A DNA stretch of 30,364 nt. It comes from Lachnospiraceae bacterium. Its GTDB lineage: Bacteria > Bacillota > Clostridia > Lachnospirales > Lachnospiraceae. The notes beneath the pieces were generated by a model. That model saw nothing but the letters and a program-made list of their open reading frames with translations. It made no database searches and had not been told where the DNA came from. Position numbers and translations under genes: made by a program. The DNA lies in assembly GCA_009774155.1 (NCBI GenBank), contig VSNE01000478.1, positions 1-30,364 of the forward strand, written 5' to 3'. Shown in pieces: positions 1 through 8,664 of this stretch. Within the stretch, counting starts at the first letter, position 1. The number at the start of each line of letters is the position of its first letter.

Positions 1-3000
1 GGTACCCTCAGTCCTTCTTTACAGCAGGCGATCCGGCAGGCTATTGACCGGCTGGAGGAAATGAGCGAGGAAACACTGGAAAGCGCTGGTGCCGCTGCAA
101 GGCTGGCCGACGAAATCGGCGCTCAGGAGTCCGTGCTCAGGAGCCTGCAACGTGGATATGCTGACTATATCGTGAGCGGCCGGGAAAGTTCCGACGAGGC
201 CCGCCAACTTGCCAGCCGGATCCAAGACCTGAGCGACGAGCTGGACGAGAACCGGGACACCCTCGAAGCGGCCGAACGTGCCGCCAGAGACTTGATCGAC
301 GCGCAGGACGACACCGCCGACGCATACGAGGCGCTGCAGCGCACCATAAGCAAGCAGCAGGACGATCTCGAAGCACTTCAAAGAGAATACGCCAACCTCG
401 TGCTCGAACAAGGCGAAAGCTCCGACGAGGCCCAAGAGCTCGCAGGCCGGATCGGCCGCTTGTCTGGAGAGCTGGGCGAGAACCGGCAGCAGCTTGAAAA
501 CGCAGAGCGGGCAGCCGACCGACTCGGCGACACCATGGAGGACGCCGGGCAGCAGGCCGAGGACTCCAGCGAAGGCTACACCGTGCTGAAAAATGTTATT
601 GCCAACCTTGCAACGGAGGCAATCAACAAGGCGGTGGACGCCTTCAAGGAGCTGGCAACCGAGGGCGACAGCGCTCTGGCTATGCTGGAGGCAAGAACCG
701 GGGCCACGTCCTCCGAAATGGAAGGCTTCGAGGACGTAATGTACGAGGTTTACAACGCCAACTATGGTGAGAGCCTCGGCGACGTTTCCGAGAAGCTCAG
801 CACCGTGATCCAAATGACGGACGACCTCGACAACGCTTCACTGGCGAACGTAACCAAGAACGCGATCGCACTGGAGGACGTGTTCGGCTTCGACATTATG
901 GAAAGTATGCGGGGCGTGAATAGCCTCATGGATCAATTCGGCATAACCTCCGATCAAGCCTTCAACCTCATAGTGCAGGGAGCACAGAAAGGACTCAACC
1001 AAAACGACGACCTTCTGGACACGATCAACGAGTACAGCGTCCAATTCAAAAACGCAGGATACAGCGCCGACGACATGTTCAACATGCTGGCAAACGGTGT
1101 AGAGTCCGGCACATGGAGCGTCGATAAGCTCGGCGACGCGGTGAAGGAGTTCAACATAAGAATGAGCGACGGATCCGCAAAGGACGCCGTGGAGGCCCTC
1201 GGCTTTTCATGGGAAAAGGTATCAGAGGACTGGAGCAAAGGCGGCGACAGCGCCAAAGAAGTGTTTAACATGCTGGTGAACGAGCTCGACGGGCTCGAAA
1301 CCACAACCGAAGGCTACAACATAGGCGTGGGCCTGCTGGGCACCATGTACGAGGATCTGGGCCAAGAGGCGGTGCTCGCCCTCTCCAATACGGAGGGGGC
1401 TATAAACAGCGCCTCGGACGCTATGGCACAAATGGACAGCGCCGCCTACGATACACTGGAGAGCTCACTCTCCCAACTGGGCCGGACTGTCAAGGCCGAA
1501 GTGGTGCAGCCAATCGCCGAAAAGCTGACGCCTGCCATTAAAGACTCCGTGAACTTCGTCAACGAGCGCGTGGGCCCGGCAGTCGAATGGCTGCTCTCCC
1601 ACCTGCCAGAAGTCGGCATAATTTTGGGAACGATCGGCTCCGTGATCGCTGCTATGAAATGGGGCTCAATCGTGGGGCAGATCAGCAAAATCTCCGGGGC
1701 TTTCTCAGGCTTCAAGACTGCGATCGCTGCTATCCCCGGCCCCGTGCTGGCAATAATCGCCATAGTGGCCGCGCTGGCTGCTGGCTTTATGTACCTATGG
1801 GAAACAAACGAGGACTTCCGCAACAATGTGACAGCCGTATGGGAGGAACTGCAAGGCAGCTTTTCGGAGCTGGGCGGCAAAATCAGCGACATGCTGAACC
1901 AGCTCATGCCGCTGATCTCGGAAATAGCAAGCACCGTCCTGACCGCCTTCGGGCAGATAGCCGAGGCCGTGCTGCCGATCCTGATCCAGCTTATTTCTGA
2001 GCTGCTGCCGGTTATTATCAGTCTGATCGACCAACTGCTCCCCGTGCTGACGCAGATTATTGAGAGCGTGCTCACCGTTCTGGTGGACGTTATCAACCAA
2101 CTGCTGCCGCTCGTTATGCAGATAATCGAGGCTGTGCTGCCGGTGCTGCTCCAGCTCGTGCAGGCCATTCTCCCGATCATCACTCAGATCGTGGAGGCCG
2201 TGCTGCCCGTCCTGATCCAGCTAATCAACACGATACTGCCGATCATAACGCAGATAATCAGCGCCGTGCTGCCGGTGCTCGTGGAAATCCTCAACGCGCT
2301 GACACCGATCCTTAACATGGTGATCTCTCTCTTGCAGCCTATTTTGAACCTCATCATTTCACTGGTGGAGCCGATCCTGAACCTCATTATGGCAGCGATC
2401 CAGCCGCTTATTGAGATATTCGCAACGCTAATATCCACCATTTTAGAGCCGATTATGCCGATCCTCTCGGCCGTGGCGAATGTTATCACCTCAGTGCTCG
2501 GTGCAGCCATTCAGGCGATCCAGCCTATCATTCAGAGCTTGACCTCTGTTTTCCAAGGGCTGATCGACTTCATCACCGGCGTATTTTCCGGGAACTGGAG
2601 CCAAGCGTGGAACGGGATCGTGCAAGTGTTCGGCGGCCTCTGGGACGGCCTCGTGGCTATTGTAAAGGCACCGATCAACGCCGTGATCGGCCTGATTAAC
2701 AAGGCGATCGGAGCGCTCAACAGTGTGAGCGTGACAATCCCCGACTGGGTGCCCGTCGTAGGCGGCAACACCTTCGGGATCAATATCCCCACCATACCAA
2801 TGCTCGCAAGCGGCGGCTTTACCGACGGCGTATCAATCGCAGGCGAGGCGGGCATGGAGGCGGTGATCTCGTTCGATAAGAGATACCACGACGAAAACGT
2901 GGCAATCTGGGAAAGAGCCGGACAAATGCTCGGAACCCTCGGCACGTCTGCCGGGGAAGGCGCAGGGCTAACGAGCACGGCCGGGAAGCTGCTCACGCTG

Positions 3001-3210
3001 GACGACTTCTCTCTGGGAAGTCTTGCAAACGACGCCAGCACGGTGATCTATTACGACTTCTCCGGCTTCACATGGAGCCCACAGATCCAGACGGGAAACA
3101 CCGGCGACGACACAGACGACTTTATGGCACAGCTCAGGGCGCACGAGGCCGAGTTCTTCGACTGGCTGGAGGAATTTATTCAAATGCGGGAGGTGGCGCA
3201 ATATGCGTAG
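1..3210 (+). CDS. Phage tail tape measure protein (5' end outside window)
   Basis: The frame is open from base 1, so the gene probably starts upstream and at least 1,069 residues are visible. An ATG at 61 follows a GGAGG-like stretch, but the coiled-coil sequence continues on both sides of it. The N-terminal third is charged coiled coil holding a duplicated block of roughly 60 residues, about 43-100 and 120-177, sharing an ESSDEA core. A TP901-type core region follows. Hydrophobic helices appear near residues 540-590, and an 11-residue repeat array at about 656-809. The C-terminal part is Gly-rich and has a NTFGINIPTIPMLASGGF segment typical of tape measure proteins. The product sets tail length and occupies the tail tube lumen before DNA ejection. 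It overlaps the gpX gene by 8 bases at the head of the tail/baseplate block. Family call is firm; the true start cannot be seen. Confidence 0.9.
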   Translation, partial: GTLSPSLQQAIRQAIDRLEEMSEETLESAGAAARLADEIGAQESVLRSLQRGYADYIVSGRESSDEARQLASRIQDLSDELDENRDTLEAAERAARDLIDAQDDTADAYEALQRTISKQQDDLEALQREYANLVLEQGESSDEAQELAGRIGRLSGELGENRQQLENAERAADRLGDTMEDAGQQAEDSSEGYTVLKNVIANLATEAINKAVDAFKELATEGDSALAMLEARTGATSSEMEGFEDVMYEVYNANYGESLGDVSEKLSTVIQMTDDLDNASLANVTKNAIALEDVFGFDIMESMRGVNSLMDQFGITSDQAFNLIVQGAQKGLNQNDDLLDTINEYSVQFKNAGYSADDMFNMLANGVESGTWSVDKLGDAVKEFNIRMSDGSAKDAVEALGFSWEKVSEDWSKGGDSAKEVFNMLVNELDGLETTTEGYNIGVGLLGTMYEDLGQEAVLALSNTEGAINSASDAMAQMDSAAYDTLESSLSQLGRTVKAEVVQPIAEKLTPAIKDSVNFVNERVGPAVEWLLSHLPEVGIILGTIGSVIAAMKWGSIVGQISKISGAFSGFKTAIAAIPGPVLAIIAIVAALAAGFMYLWETNEDFRNNVTAVWEELQGSFSELGGKISDMLNQLMPLISEIASTVLTAFGQIAEAVLPILIQLISELLPVIISLIDQLLPVLTQIIESVLTVLVDVINQLLPLVMQIIEAVLPVLLQLVQAILPIITQIVEAVLPVLIQLINTILPIITQIISAVLPVLVEILNALTPILNMVISLLQPILNLIISLVEPILNLIMAAIQPLIEIFATLISTILEPIMPILSAVANVITSVLGAAIQAIQPIIQSLTSVFQGLIDFITGVFSGNWSQAWNGIVQVFGGLWDGLVAIVKAPINAVIGLINKAIGALNSVSVTIPDWVPVVGGNTFGINIPTIPMLASGGFTDGVSIAGEAGMEAVISFDKRYHDENVAIWERAGQMLGTLGTSAGEGAGLTSTAGKLLTLDDFSLGSLANDASTVIYYDFSGFTWSPQIQTGNTGDDTDDFMAQLRAHEAEFFDWLEEFIQMREVAQYA
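1966..2427 (+). repeat. 33-bp tandem units coding 11-residue hydrophobic repeats in the tape measure gene
   Basis: Fourteen consecutive 33-base units encode 11-residue repeats of the type AVLPVLIQLIN / AILPIITQIVE / LLQPILNLIIS. A proline sits at position 4 of nearly every unit, with branched aliphatic residues around it. Units start at 1966, 1999, 2032 and so on in strict register up to 2427, after which the register slips. The repeats have diverged at nucleotide level, so they are old rather than freshly expanded. Confidence 0.85.
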
Positions 3211-3448
3211 GGTAACAGCCTACAAGGAATATACCACGCGCGAGGGCGACACCTTCGACGCGCTGGCCCTCGACATGTACGGCGACGAAAAGCTCGCCCA
3301 CTATATCATAGATTTTAACCCCGACTATGCGGACGTGATAATCTTCGACGCGAACGTGGCCCTCCGGCTGCCGATCGTCGAGGACGCAGAGACGCCGGAA
3401 ACTCTGCCGCCGTGGCGTCGGGGAGCTGACGACGAGGGCGACACTTGA
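3203..3448 (+). CDS. Tail protein X (LysM-like)
   Basis: This 81-residue protein has the compact LysM-like pattern of P2/Mu gpX tail proteins: YTTREGDTFDALALDMYGD near residues 10-28, then an IDFNPDYADV stretch and an ALRLP motif. gpX-type proteins sit at the tail tube end or baseplate and probably help join hub and tube. The ATG overlaps the tape measure stop by 8 bases, with GGGAGG at 3188-3193 as ribosome site, so translation is likely coupled. The gene ends in a 4-base overlap with the gpD gene. Family assignment is good from sequence pattern and position. Confidence 0.85.
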   Translation: MRRVTAYKEYTTREGDTFDALALDMYGDEKLAHYIIDFNPDYADVIIFDANVALRLPIVEDAETPETLPPWRRGADDEGDT

Positions 3449-4362
3449 ACTTTTTCTACAACGGGACGGACATATACAACGACGTGTCGGTGAACTACTG
3501 CGTGCATGAAATGTTCGCAGAAAAGCAAGCCGACACGCTCGTGATCCGTTTCAACGACACCAAGGGCGTGTGGAGTAAATGGCAACCGGCAGCCGGTGAC
3601 ACGGTGCGCTTCAAAGAAGGCGCAAGCGACACCGGGAAAATGTTCATACACTCCATGAAACCCGAAAACGGACTTTTTACGATCCGGGCCATGTCAATGC
3701 CAAAGACCGGCAAGATCCGAAAGTCAAAAAGCTGGGAGGGCGTGCGCTTTTTACAGCTGGCAAATGAATTTGCCGCAGGCCACGGCCTCGACTTCAAAAA
3801 CTACGGCTGCGAGGATCAGCTATACCCGTACATACAGCAGGAAAATGAGAGCGACTTCGCCCTCTTTTCCCGCCTCTGCACGCTGGAGGGCTGCCAAATG
3901 CTCATATTTGACGGGGCCCTGCTGGCCTACAATGAGCAATACATTGAGGGGCAGGCACCGGCGGGGAGTATGGAGATCGACGAAAACGGCGTTTTCCAGT
4001 ACGCGGACGACCGCGAAACCATGTACGGATCCTGCGAGATCGCAAGCGGCAGCTTCTCCGGCAAATTCGTGGCCGACGCTTCAAACAGCGCCGTGCTGCG
4101 GCCGGAAATCGCAATCAAAGCCACCAGCAACGCCGAGGCGGCCCGCTTCGCCAAGGGGCTGCTCAGGAACGCCAATAAGTACGGCAGAACGGGCCAGTTT
4201 TCCAAGGCTCTAATGACGGGCTACGCTGCGGCCAGTCTGGTGACAATCAGCACCGCGAAGGCGGGCATGTGGGACGGCACTGTGTTTGTACATAAAGTCC
4301 GGCACGACTTCGTGGGGAACAAGTCAACCGTTTATTTCAGGGATCTACTGGAGGGCTATTAA
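3445..4362 (+). CDS. Baseplate hub protein, gpD-like (late control D family)
   Basis: This 305-residue protein sits directly after gpX, as in other contractile-tail phages. The N-terminal half (about residues 25-90) is a beta-rich domain with the pattern seen in gpD/gp27-like hubs: ADTLVIRFND, then a segment about a disturbed physical property. A central helical segment (SWEGVRFLQLANEFAAGHGL) and an ESDFALFSRL motif are typical of the family. gpD forms the trimeric hub that carries the spike. The start is TTG at 3445, overlapping the gpX stop as TTGA, which fits translational coupling. A later start is possible but the N-terminal sequence looks like real protein. Confidence 0.8.
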   Translation: MNFFYNGTDIYNDVSVNYCVHEMFAEKQADTLVIRFNDTKGVWSKWQPAAGDTVRFKEGASDTGKMFIHSMKPENGLFTIRAMSMPKTGKIRKSKSWEGVRFLQLANEFAAGHGLDFKNYGCEDQLYPYIQQENESDFALFSRLCTLEGCQMLIFDGALLAYNEQYIEGQAPAGSMEIDENGVFQYADDRETMYGSCEIASGSFSGKFVADASNSAVLRPEIAIKATSNAEAARFAKGLLRNANKYGRTGQFSKALMTGYAAASLVTISTAKAGMWDGTVFVHKVRHDFVGNKSTVYFRDLLEGY

Positions 4363-4710
4363 ATGGGACAAATAAACAAAGGGACGATCGCGGGCATTGA
4401 GGGAAACACCGCCCGCGTGGTGCCTTCGGACGCAAGCGCAAAGCCGACCGCCAAGATCGTGATCCCGTGGCACCTCCGTGGTGACACCGGAAAGCTCCAG
4501 AAGGGCACGGCCGTGGTGTACGTCGTTTTTGACGACTCCACCGGGCTGCTGCTCGGACGTGCCGACGGTGAGTGGGGCGAGTATCTGCCGAAGCTGACGG
4601 CCGGAACCATAACCGCAGCCGTGCCAGACGGCGACGTGACGGCCGCAGGCATAAGCCTGAGAAAGCACACCCACACCGGCGTGCATGGAGAAACCAGCGG
4701 GCCGAACTAA
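4363..4710 (+). CDS. Baseplate spike / gpV-gp45-like puncturing tip
   Basis: The 115-residue product opens with an OB-fold-like segment (GTIAGIEGNTARVVPSDA and later GDTGKLQKGTAVVYVVFDD), continues with a short beta-prism region, and ends in RKHTHTGVHGETSGPN. The His-Thr-His at residues 102-104 matches the HxH iron-binding apex known in P2 gpV and Mu gp45 spikes. The protein should form the membrane-piercing trimer at the centre of the baseplate. Its ATG follows the gpD stop directly (TAAATG). It is shorter than P2 gpV, so this is a minimal spike. Confidence is good because both position and apex motif agree. Confidence 0.8.
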   Translation: MGQINKGTIAGIEGNTARVVPSDASAKPTAKIVIPWHLRGDTGKLQKGTAVVYVVFDDSTGLLLGRADGEWGEYLPKLTAGTITAAVPDGDVTAAGISLRKHTHTGVHGETSGPN

Positions 4711-4723
4711 AAGGAGGGATCAC

Positions 4724-5410
4724 ATGGCGACAATGGCAAAATGGGGCCCGAAAACATGGGCCGTAACACCGCAGAAAGTCGTCGCTCTGGAGGGGCTGGC
4801 CTTTTCTTATTCGCAGGTAGCAGATAACAACACCAGCACAGAGGAAAAGAAAACCACCAACGAGCGCGGCACCGACCTTTTCCCCCTCAGCTTCACCACC
4901 GTGCTGCATAGCGGCGCAGGCGTGGACGTGAGGGCCGAAATTGAGAGCTGGAAAAAGCTCGTTACAAAAGTAAATTATTTCTATCTGGGCGGCAAAAAGC
5001 TGGGCCCGAAGCTCCAGCTCTGCAAGGTAAGCGTGAACAACGTCAAGATCGACGACTTCGGCCGCATGAGGCTGGCGACGCTATCCTTCGAGTTCAAAGA
5101 GTACGATTCGGACACCACCAGCGTGAAAGTGAGCACCTCAGCTCTGAAAGTGGGAGCCAGCACCTCGGCCAAGTCTGCGAAAAAGACCGAGAACAAAGCC
5201 GTGGAAAAGGCGGCAACAAAAACAATCACCGTCGGCTGCTATGTAAGGCCAACCGGCCAAAAATACGCAACCGGCCAGACAATCCCCGGCTGGGTAAAAG
5301 AGCGCAGCCATAAGGTGAGCCAGATCAAGGAAAGCCAGAACAAGGTACTGCTCGGCCACCCTGACGGGATCAACAGCTGGGTATTTTTGAGCGAAGTCAC
5401 GCTCGTGTAA
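4724..5410 (+). CDS. Tail protein, gpU-like N-terminus with C-terminal SH3-like domain
   Basis: I place the start at ATG 4724 behind AAGGAGGG (4711-4718), giving 228 residues; an upstream in-frame ATG would overlap the spike gene and lacks a ribosome site. Residues 1-130 are beta-rich with a conserved start (KWGPKTWAV...) that resembles tail-end or gpU-type proteins. Residues 135-165 are a Lys/Ala/Ser-rich linker. Residues 168-228 look like an SH3-type domain (YATGQTIPGWV ... GINSWVFLSEV) as found on lysins and wall-binding proteins. A wall-binding module on a tail protein could help position the tail on the peptidoglycan; that is inference. The name gpU is tentative. Confidence 0.55.
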   Translation: MATMAKWGPKTWAVTPQKVVALEGLAFSYSQVADNNTSTEEKKTTNERGTDLFPLSFTTVLHSGAGVDVRAEIESWKKLVTKVNYFYLGGKKLGPKLQLCKVSVNNVKIDDFGRMRLATLSFEFKEYDSDTTSVKVSTSALKVGASTSAKSAKKTENKAVEKAATKTITVGCYVRPTGQKYATGQTIPGWVKERSHKVSQIKESQNKVLLGHPDGINSWVFLSEVTLV

Positions 5411-5422
5411 AGGAGGGAGGCC

Positions 5423-5704
5423 ATGCAAGCAAAAGGAAACGGCCGCCCGGAGGTATGCGCCACCAATCTGCTGAAAATCACGCGGGGCGAGGTATCATAC
5501 GACCGGATCAGGGGACGGGACGGTGCCCTGATCGACCAGCCGGACGCCGCAGACGAAGCGGCCGCAGACGTGGAGTGGCTGCTGCAAACCTATGAGCCAC
5601 GGGTGGACGGCGAGGCCGTCGCTGCCGACGCCGAAGCGCGAAGCGGCGACTTTGACACTATTGTGGACATAACCAGAAGAAAGGAGGAAAAGGACGGTGA
5701 GTGA
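5423..5704 (+). CDS. Baseplate wedge protein, gp25/gpW-like
   Basis: This 93-residue protein begins with a TNLLKITRGEVSYDRIRG segment and has a YEPRV motif at about 53-57. Both are hallmarks of the gp25/GPW family, whose members join the sheath to the baseplate wedges. It lies directly before gpJ, the usual order (W, J, I). The ribosome site AAGGAGG lies at 5411-5417. The C-terminus is very charged (RRKEEKDGE) and overlaps the gpJ start by 8 bases. The family call rests on sequence pattern plus synteny. Confidence 0.8.
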   Translation: MQAKGNGRPEVCATNLLKITRGEVSYDRIRGRDGALIDQPDAADEAAADVEWLLQTYEPRVDGEAVAADAEARSGDFDTIVDITRRKEEKDGE

Positions 5705-7043
5705 TCTCAAATTCATTGAAACAGACGCCGGGAAGGTGTACGACACCATACTGGGCGATCTGGAAAACGGAGTCCGGGAGCCGCTATACCCCGGCGACGA
5801 GCGCCGGATCTTCGGCGAGTCTCTGGCTCAGGTGATCGTGTCCGTCTATATCAGCGTGAACGACGCCTGCCGCCAGAAAATGCTCCGATATGCCCGCGGC
5901 TCCGTTCTGGACGCGCTGGGAGAAAACCGGGACACGCCGCGTCTCAATCCGACCTACGCCACCACGACGCTGCGCTTCGGTATCACCGAGTCCATGGCGT
6001 CAAATATCATCATACCGGCCGGGCTCCGGGTGACTGGCGACTTCGTTCACTACTTCCTGACAGACGCCACCGTCGTGCTATATGCCGGGGCCCTCACCGT
6101 GGACGTGGGGGCCACCGCCGAAAAAGGGGGCGCAGAATATAACGACATGGCGATCGGGGAGCTCTCCCAGATCGTTGACGTGTCGGACGTGCCTCTGATC
6201 GACTATGTGACAAACACCGAGGCCACCGGAGGTGGCGGCGACCGTGAAGGGGACGAAGAATACCGGGAAAGGATCCGGCAGGCAGAAAACAAGCTCAGCA
6301 CCGCGGGCCCGGCAAAAGCCTACAAATACTGGGCGCTGAGTGCAAACCCTCTTGTCACCGACGCCGTGGTGGAGTCCGAAAAGGAAACGATCACCCGGAC
6401 GCTGCAAACCTACGCGGGGCACGCCTTCCAAGGCGGCGCCAATCTGCTGCCGGATACGCTGGTGGTGTACCTGCCGGGCGGCGGCGAAGCCGTGGCCGGT
6501 ACCGACTATACGGCCAGCTACGACGACGAGCTGCTGACGCTGGCTCTCTCCGGCGCTCTGGCGGCCGCTGAGGCCGTCAATATCAGGATCACCCGTAATA
6601 TGTACGGGCGCGTCAAAATCGTGCCTATATGCGCCGGTGGCGAGCTGCCGGACGAGGATATTCTGGAGGACGTGCTGAAAAGCTGCGCAGCCGACGACGT
6701 GAGGCCGCTCACGGACAAGGTGCAGGTGGAGGCTCCGGCCACCGAGCTTTACGACATAGAGCTCACCTACTACACGACCAAGGCCAACGAGTCCGAAGTC
6801 GTCAAGAATGTGGAAGGCCCGGACGGAGCGATCAACCGGTATATTTACTGGCAGGGCTCCACGCTGGATCAGGATATAAACCCCGACGAGCTCAGGAAGC
6901 TGATCCTCTGCCCTCACTGGGTAGAGAACCCGATCGGAGCTACCCGCGTTATCATCACAAAGCCGGAATACAAAGAGCTGCCGAGCACTACCGTGGCGAA
7001 GTTTTCCGGCAAAATCAACGTGCAGCACGTTGTAAAGGACTAA
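5697..7043 (+). CDS. Baseplate protein J (gpJ)
   Basis: This is a 448-residue baseplate J-like protein. The start is GTG at 5697 with AAGGAGG at 5681-5687. The N-terminal helix region (about 1-75) includes GSVLDALGENRDTPRL, the usual gpJ 'LD.lG...' motif. A beta region follows, then TNTEATGGGGDREGDEEYRERI (about 172-193), matching the family's GG.D.E.DE.yR.R signature. gpJ forms the wedge arms of contractile baseplates. Residues about 228-302 look like an inserted beta-sandwich-type module (VVYLPGGGEAVAGTDYTASY...) between the core and the GGELPDEDIL segment where ordinary gpJ continues directly. Located between gpW and gpI as expected. Confidence 0.88.
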   Translation: MSDLKFIETDAGKVYDTILGDLENGVREPLYPGDERRIFGESLAQVIVSVYISVNDACRQKMLRYARGSVLDALGENRDTPRLNPTYATTTLRFGITESMASNIIIPAGLRVTGDFVHYFLTDATVVLYAGALTVDVGATAEKGGAEYNDMAIGELSQIVDVSDVPLIDYVTNTEATGGGGDREGDEEYRERIRQAENKLSTAGPAKAYKYWALSANPLVTDAVVESEKETITRTLQTYAGHAFQGGANLLPDTLVVYLPGGGEAVAGTDYTASYDDELLTLALSGALAAAEAVNIRITRNMYGRVKIVPICAGGELPDEDILEDVLKSCAADDVRPLTDKVQVEAPATELYDIELTYYTTKANESEVVKNVEGPDGAINRYIYWQGSTLDQDINPDELRKLILCPHWVENPIGATRVIITKPEYKELPSTTVAKFSGKINVQHVVKD

Positions 7044-7059
7044 GAAAGGAGGCGAGAAC

Positions 7060-8292
7060 ATGGGCGGTATGAAAGTGTCTGAACTGGACTTTTTGCGCCT
7101 GCTGCCTGCCTTCATGCGGGACGACGAGGCGGCGATCGCACTCAGCAAAGCCATGAATAAGCTCATAAGCGAACCCGGCAGCCGGATCCCTTCGATCCGA
7201 ACGTGGGACGAAATCGACAACATGAGCGAGGCTGAACTCGACGAGCTGGCGTGGGAGCTTGACGTTGACTGGTACGACTCCACCGGCATGAGTCTGGAGG
7301 AAAAACGGGAGACGCTGAAACTCGCCCAGCAGATAAAACGCAAGCGCGGGACGAAGTGGGCCGTCGAGCGCCTGATCTCCGCATACTTTGGTGAGGGCTA
7401 CGTTATGGAGTGGTACGAAATGTACGGCACCCCGTACACCTTCGTGGCCCTGACTACCAACACCCACACAGACGCCCACAACTTCGAGAAGTTCGTGGAG
7501 GCCGTCAAAGCAGCAAAGAACGCACGCTCGCACCTCGCGGGCGTTTTCTATTTCTGGCAGCAGGGCCCGGATCCCGGCATTGAGTACGCTCTGGACACCA
7601 AGCTGCACCGGTATGAGTTCGTAAAGTGCGGCACCCGTCCAAGGATCGCAACCGTGGGCTTTATCGTAAAGCCGAGCATTGAGCTGGATCCGGAGGCAAG
7701 GCTGCTCTTTTACGGCTTCACACATGCCGGAACAATCAAGTGCGGCACCTATCCGCGGCCCGGCACTCTGGGAGCCGCCGACAAGCACAAGATCGCCGCC
7801 GAAGGCACGGCCGGAGCTATCCGGTACAACTTCAACCGGCAGGCGGGAACCTACCCGCGGCCCGTGACACTGGGAGTCGTCGAAGGGCGTCACATCAAGG
7901 CAGCGCCGGAAACGGATCCGCTGCTCTATGACTTCACCAGCGCCGGGACAATCACCTGTGGCACCTATCCGCGGCCCGGCACTCTGGGGCGTGTGCTCCA
8001 GAACCCGATCGGCTCCAATCTGGAGGCAAAATTCACCGGCTACGGGTACGAAAAGGCCGGATCCCATACCTGCGGCACATATCCCCGGAGGCTGGCGCTG
8101 GGCGTCGTTCTGGCGGGTAATGCGGCCACGGCTGCGCGGCTGCTTTGCGGGGCGTATGGCTTCGTAAAGTGCGGGACAAAGGGGGCCGGGACAAAGGGCG
8201 CAGCCATAACCAACAAGGCAGCTACAGCGGCAAGCCTCGCCTGCGTGGCGTATAGCTTCGTAAAATGCGGGACGAGACGCTGCGGTGAATAA
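7060..8292 (+). CDS. Tail protein I (gpI) with C-terminal Cys-Gly-Thr repeat region
   Basis: Residues 1-168 of 410 match the gpI family: LLPAFMRDDEAAIALSKAMN, a WDVDWYD-type acidic stretch near 66-72, and KRKRGTKWAVERLISAYFG at 94-111. gpI helps close the baseplate wedge and anchors fibres. From residue about 185 the protein changes into seven degenerate units of 32-38 residues centred on Y-x-F ... K/T-CGTYPRPGTLG. The third unit lacks the Cys. Ordinary P2-like gpI stops near residue 180, so this is a fused extension, plausibly a surface or fibre-attachment region. The start at 7060 has AAGGAGG at 7045-7051. The gpI call is strong; the repeat function is unknown. Confidence 0.8.
   Translation: MGGMKVSELDFLRLLPAFMRDDEAAIALSKAMNKLISEPGSRIPSIRTWDEIDNMSEAELDELAWELDVDWYDSTGMSLEEKRETLKLAQQIKRKRGTKWAVERLISAYFGEGYVMEWYEMYGTPYTFVALTTNTHTDAHNFEKFVEAVKAAKNARSHLAGVFYFWQQGPDPGIEYALDTKLHRYEFVKCGTRPRIATVGFIVKPSIELDPEARLLFYGFTHAGTIKCGTYPRPGTLGAADKHKIAAEGTAGAIRYNFNRQAGTYPRPVTLGVVEGRHIKAAPETDPLLYDFTSAGTITCGTYPRPGTLGRVLQNPIGSNLEAKFTGYGYEKAGSHTCGTYPRRLALGVVLAGNAATAARLLCGAYGFVKCGTKGAGTKGAAITNKAATAASLACVAYSFVKCGTRRCGE
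7625..8285 (+). repeat. Degenerate in-frame repeats in the gpI gene (CGTYPRP-type units)
   Basis: Units with the coding core TGCGGCACC-TATCCGCGG occur at about 7741 and 7958, nearly identical over about 30 bases. Weaker copies lie near 7627, 7845, 8071, 8170 and 8267. In protein the motif starts lie at residues 189, 227, 262, 300, 338, 370 and 402. Spacing is about 38 residues in the middle and shortens to about 32 at the end. Confidence 0.8.
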
Positions 8293-8315
8293 ATAAACGA
8301 AAGGAGGGCACGCGC

Positions 8316-8645
8316 ATGGCTTATTTTTCCGACATATTCATGGGCCACCGGAGAAGCCAGTGGCTCCGCTCGATCCATGCCGTAGAGGTGCAGGTGGGCG
8401 CAGCATGGCACCGCGGCACCATTAACCAGAAACGGATCGAGGGCGACACTCTGGTGATTTTAGCGACGTTTCCGACGCTGGACTCCGTGGAGTGTAATAT
8501 CACGGCGTCCCGTCTCATTGACGTGCGCGGCGAGGTGGCCGCCTACCAGCAGCGCCTCGTCGAAAAGGTGGCCGGGCAGGGAACCATGGTAAAACTCACA
8601 ATCCCGATCTACGAAGTGATCCCGCTCGACAAAACAACAGCCTGA
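8316..8645 (+). CDS. Small phage protein of unknown function
   Basis: This 109-residue protein was not assigned to a characterised family. It starts at ATG 8316 behind AAAGGAGGG (8301-8309). It has no signal peptide or membrane segment. It reads as a mixed alpha/beta soluble protein with a basic N-terminus (MGHRRSQWLRSIHAVEV), a central ITASRLIDVRGEVAAYQQRL helix and a beta-rich tail (MVKLTIPIYEVIPL). It lies between gpI and the small tail-tip genes in the same operon, so a baseplate or tail-fibre-associated role is likely, but that comes only from position. Confidence 0.6.
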   Translation: MAYFSDIFMGHRRSQWLRSIHAVEVQVGAAWHRGTINQKRIEGDTLVILATFPTLDSVECNITASRLIDVRGEVAAYQQRLVEKVAGQGTMVKLTIPIYEVIPLDKTTA

Positions 8646-8664
8646 AAGAAAGGAGGAAAAACAC

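Noticed and set aside
6078..7343. Long antisense open frame opposite gpJ and gpI
   Set aside because: Same cause: shadow of GC-rich codon bias, no ribosome site, and it spans two well-supported genes.
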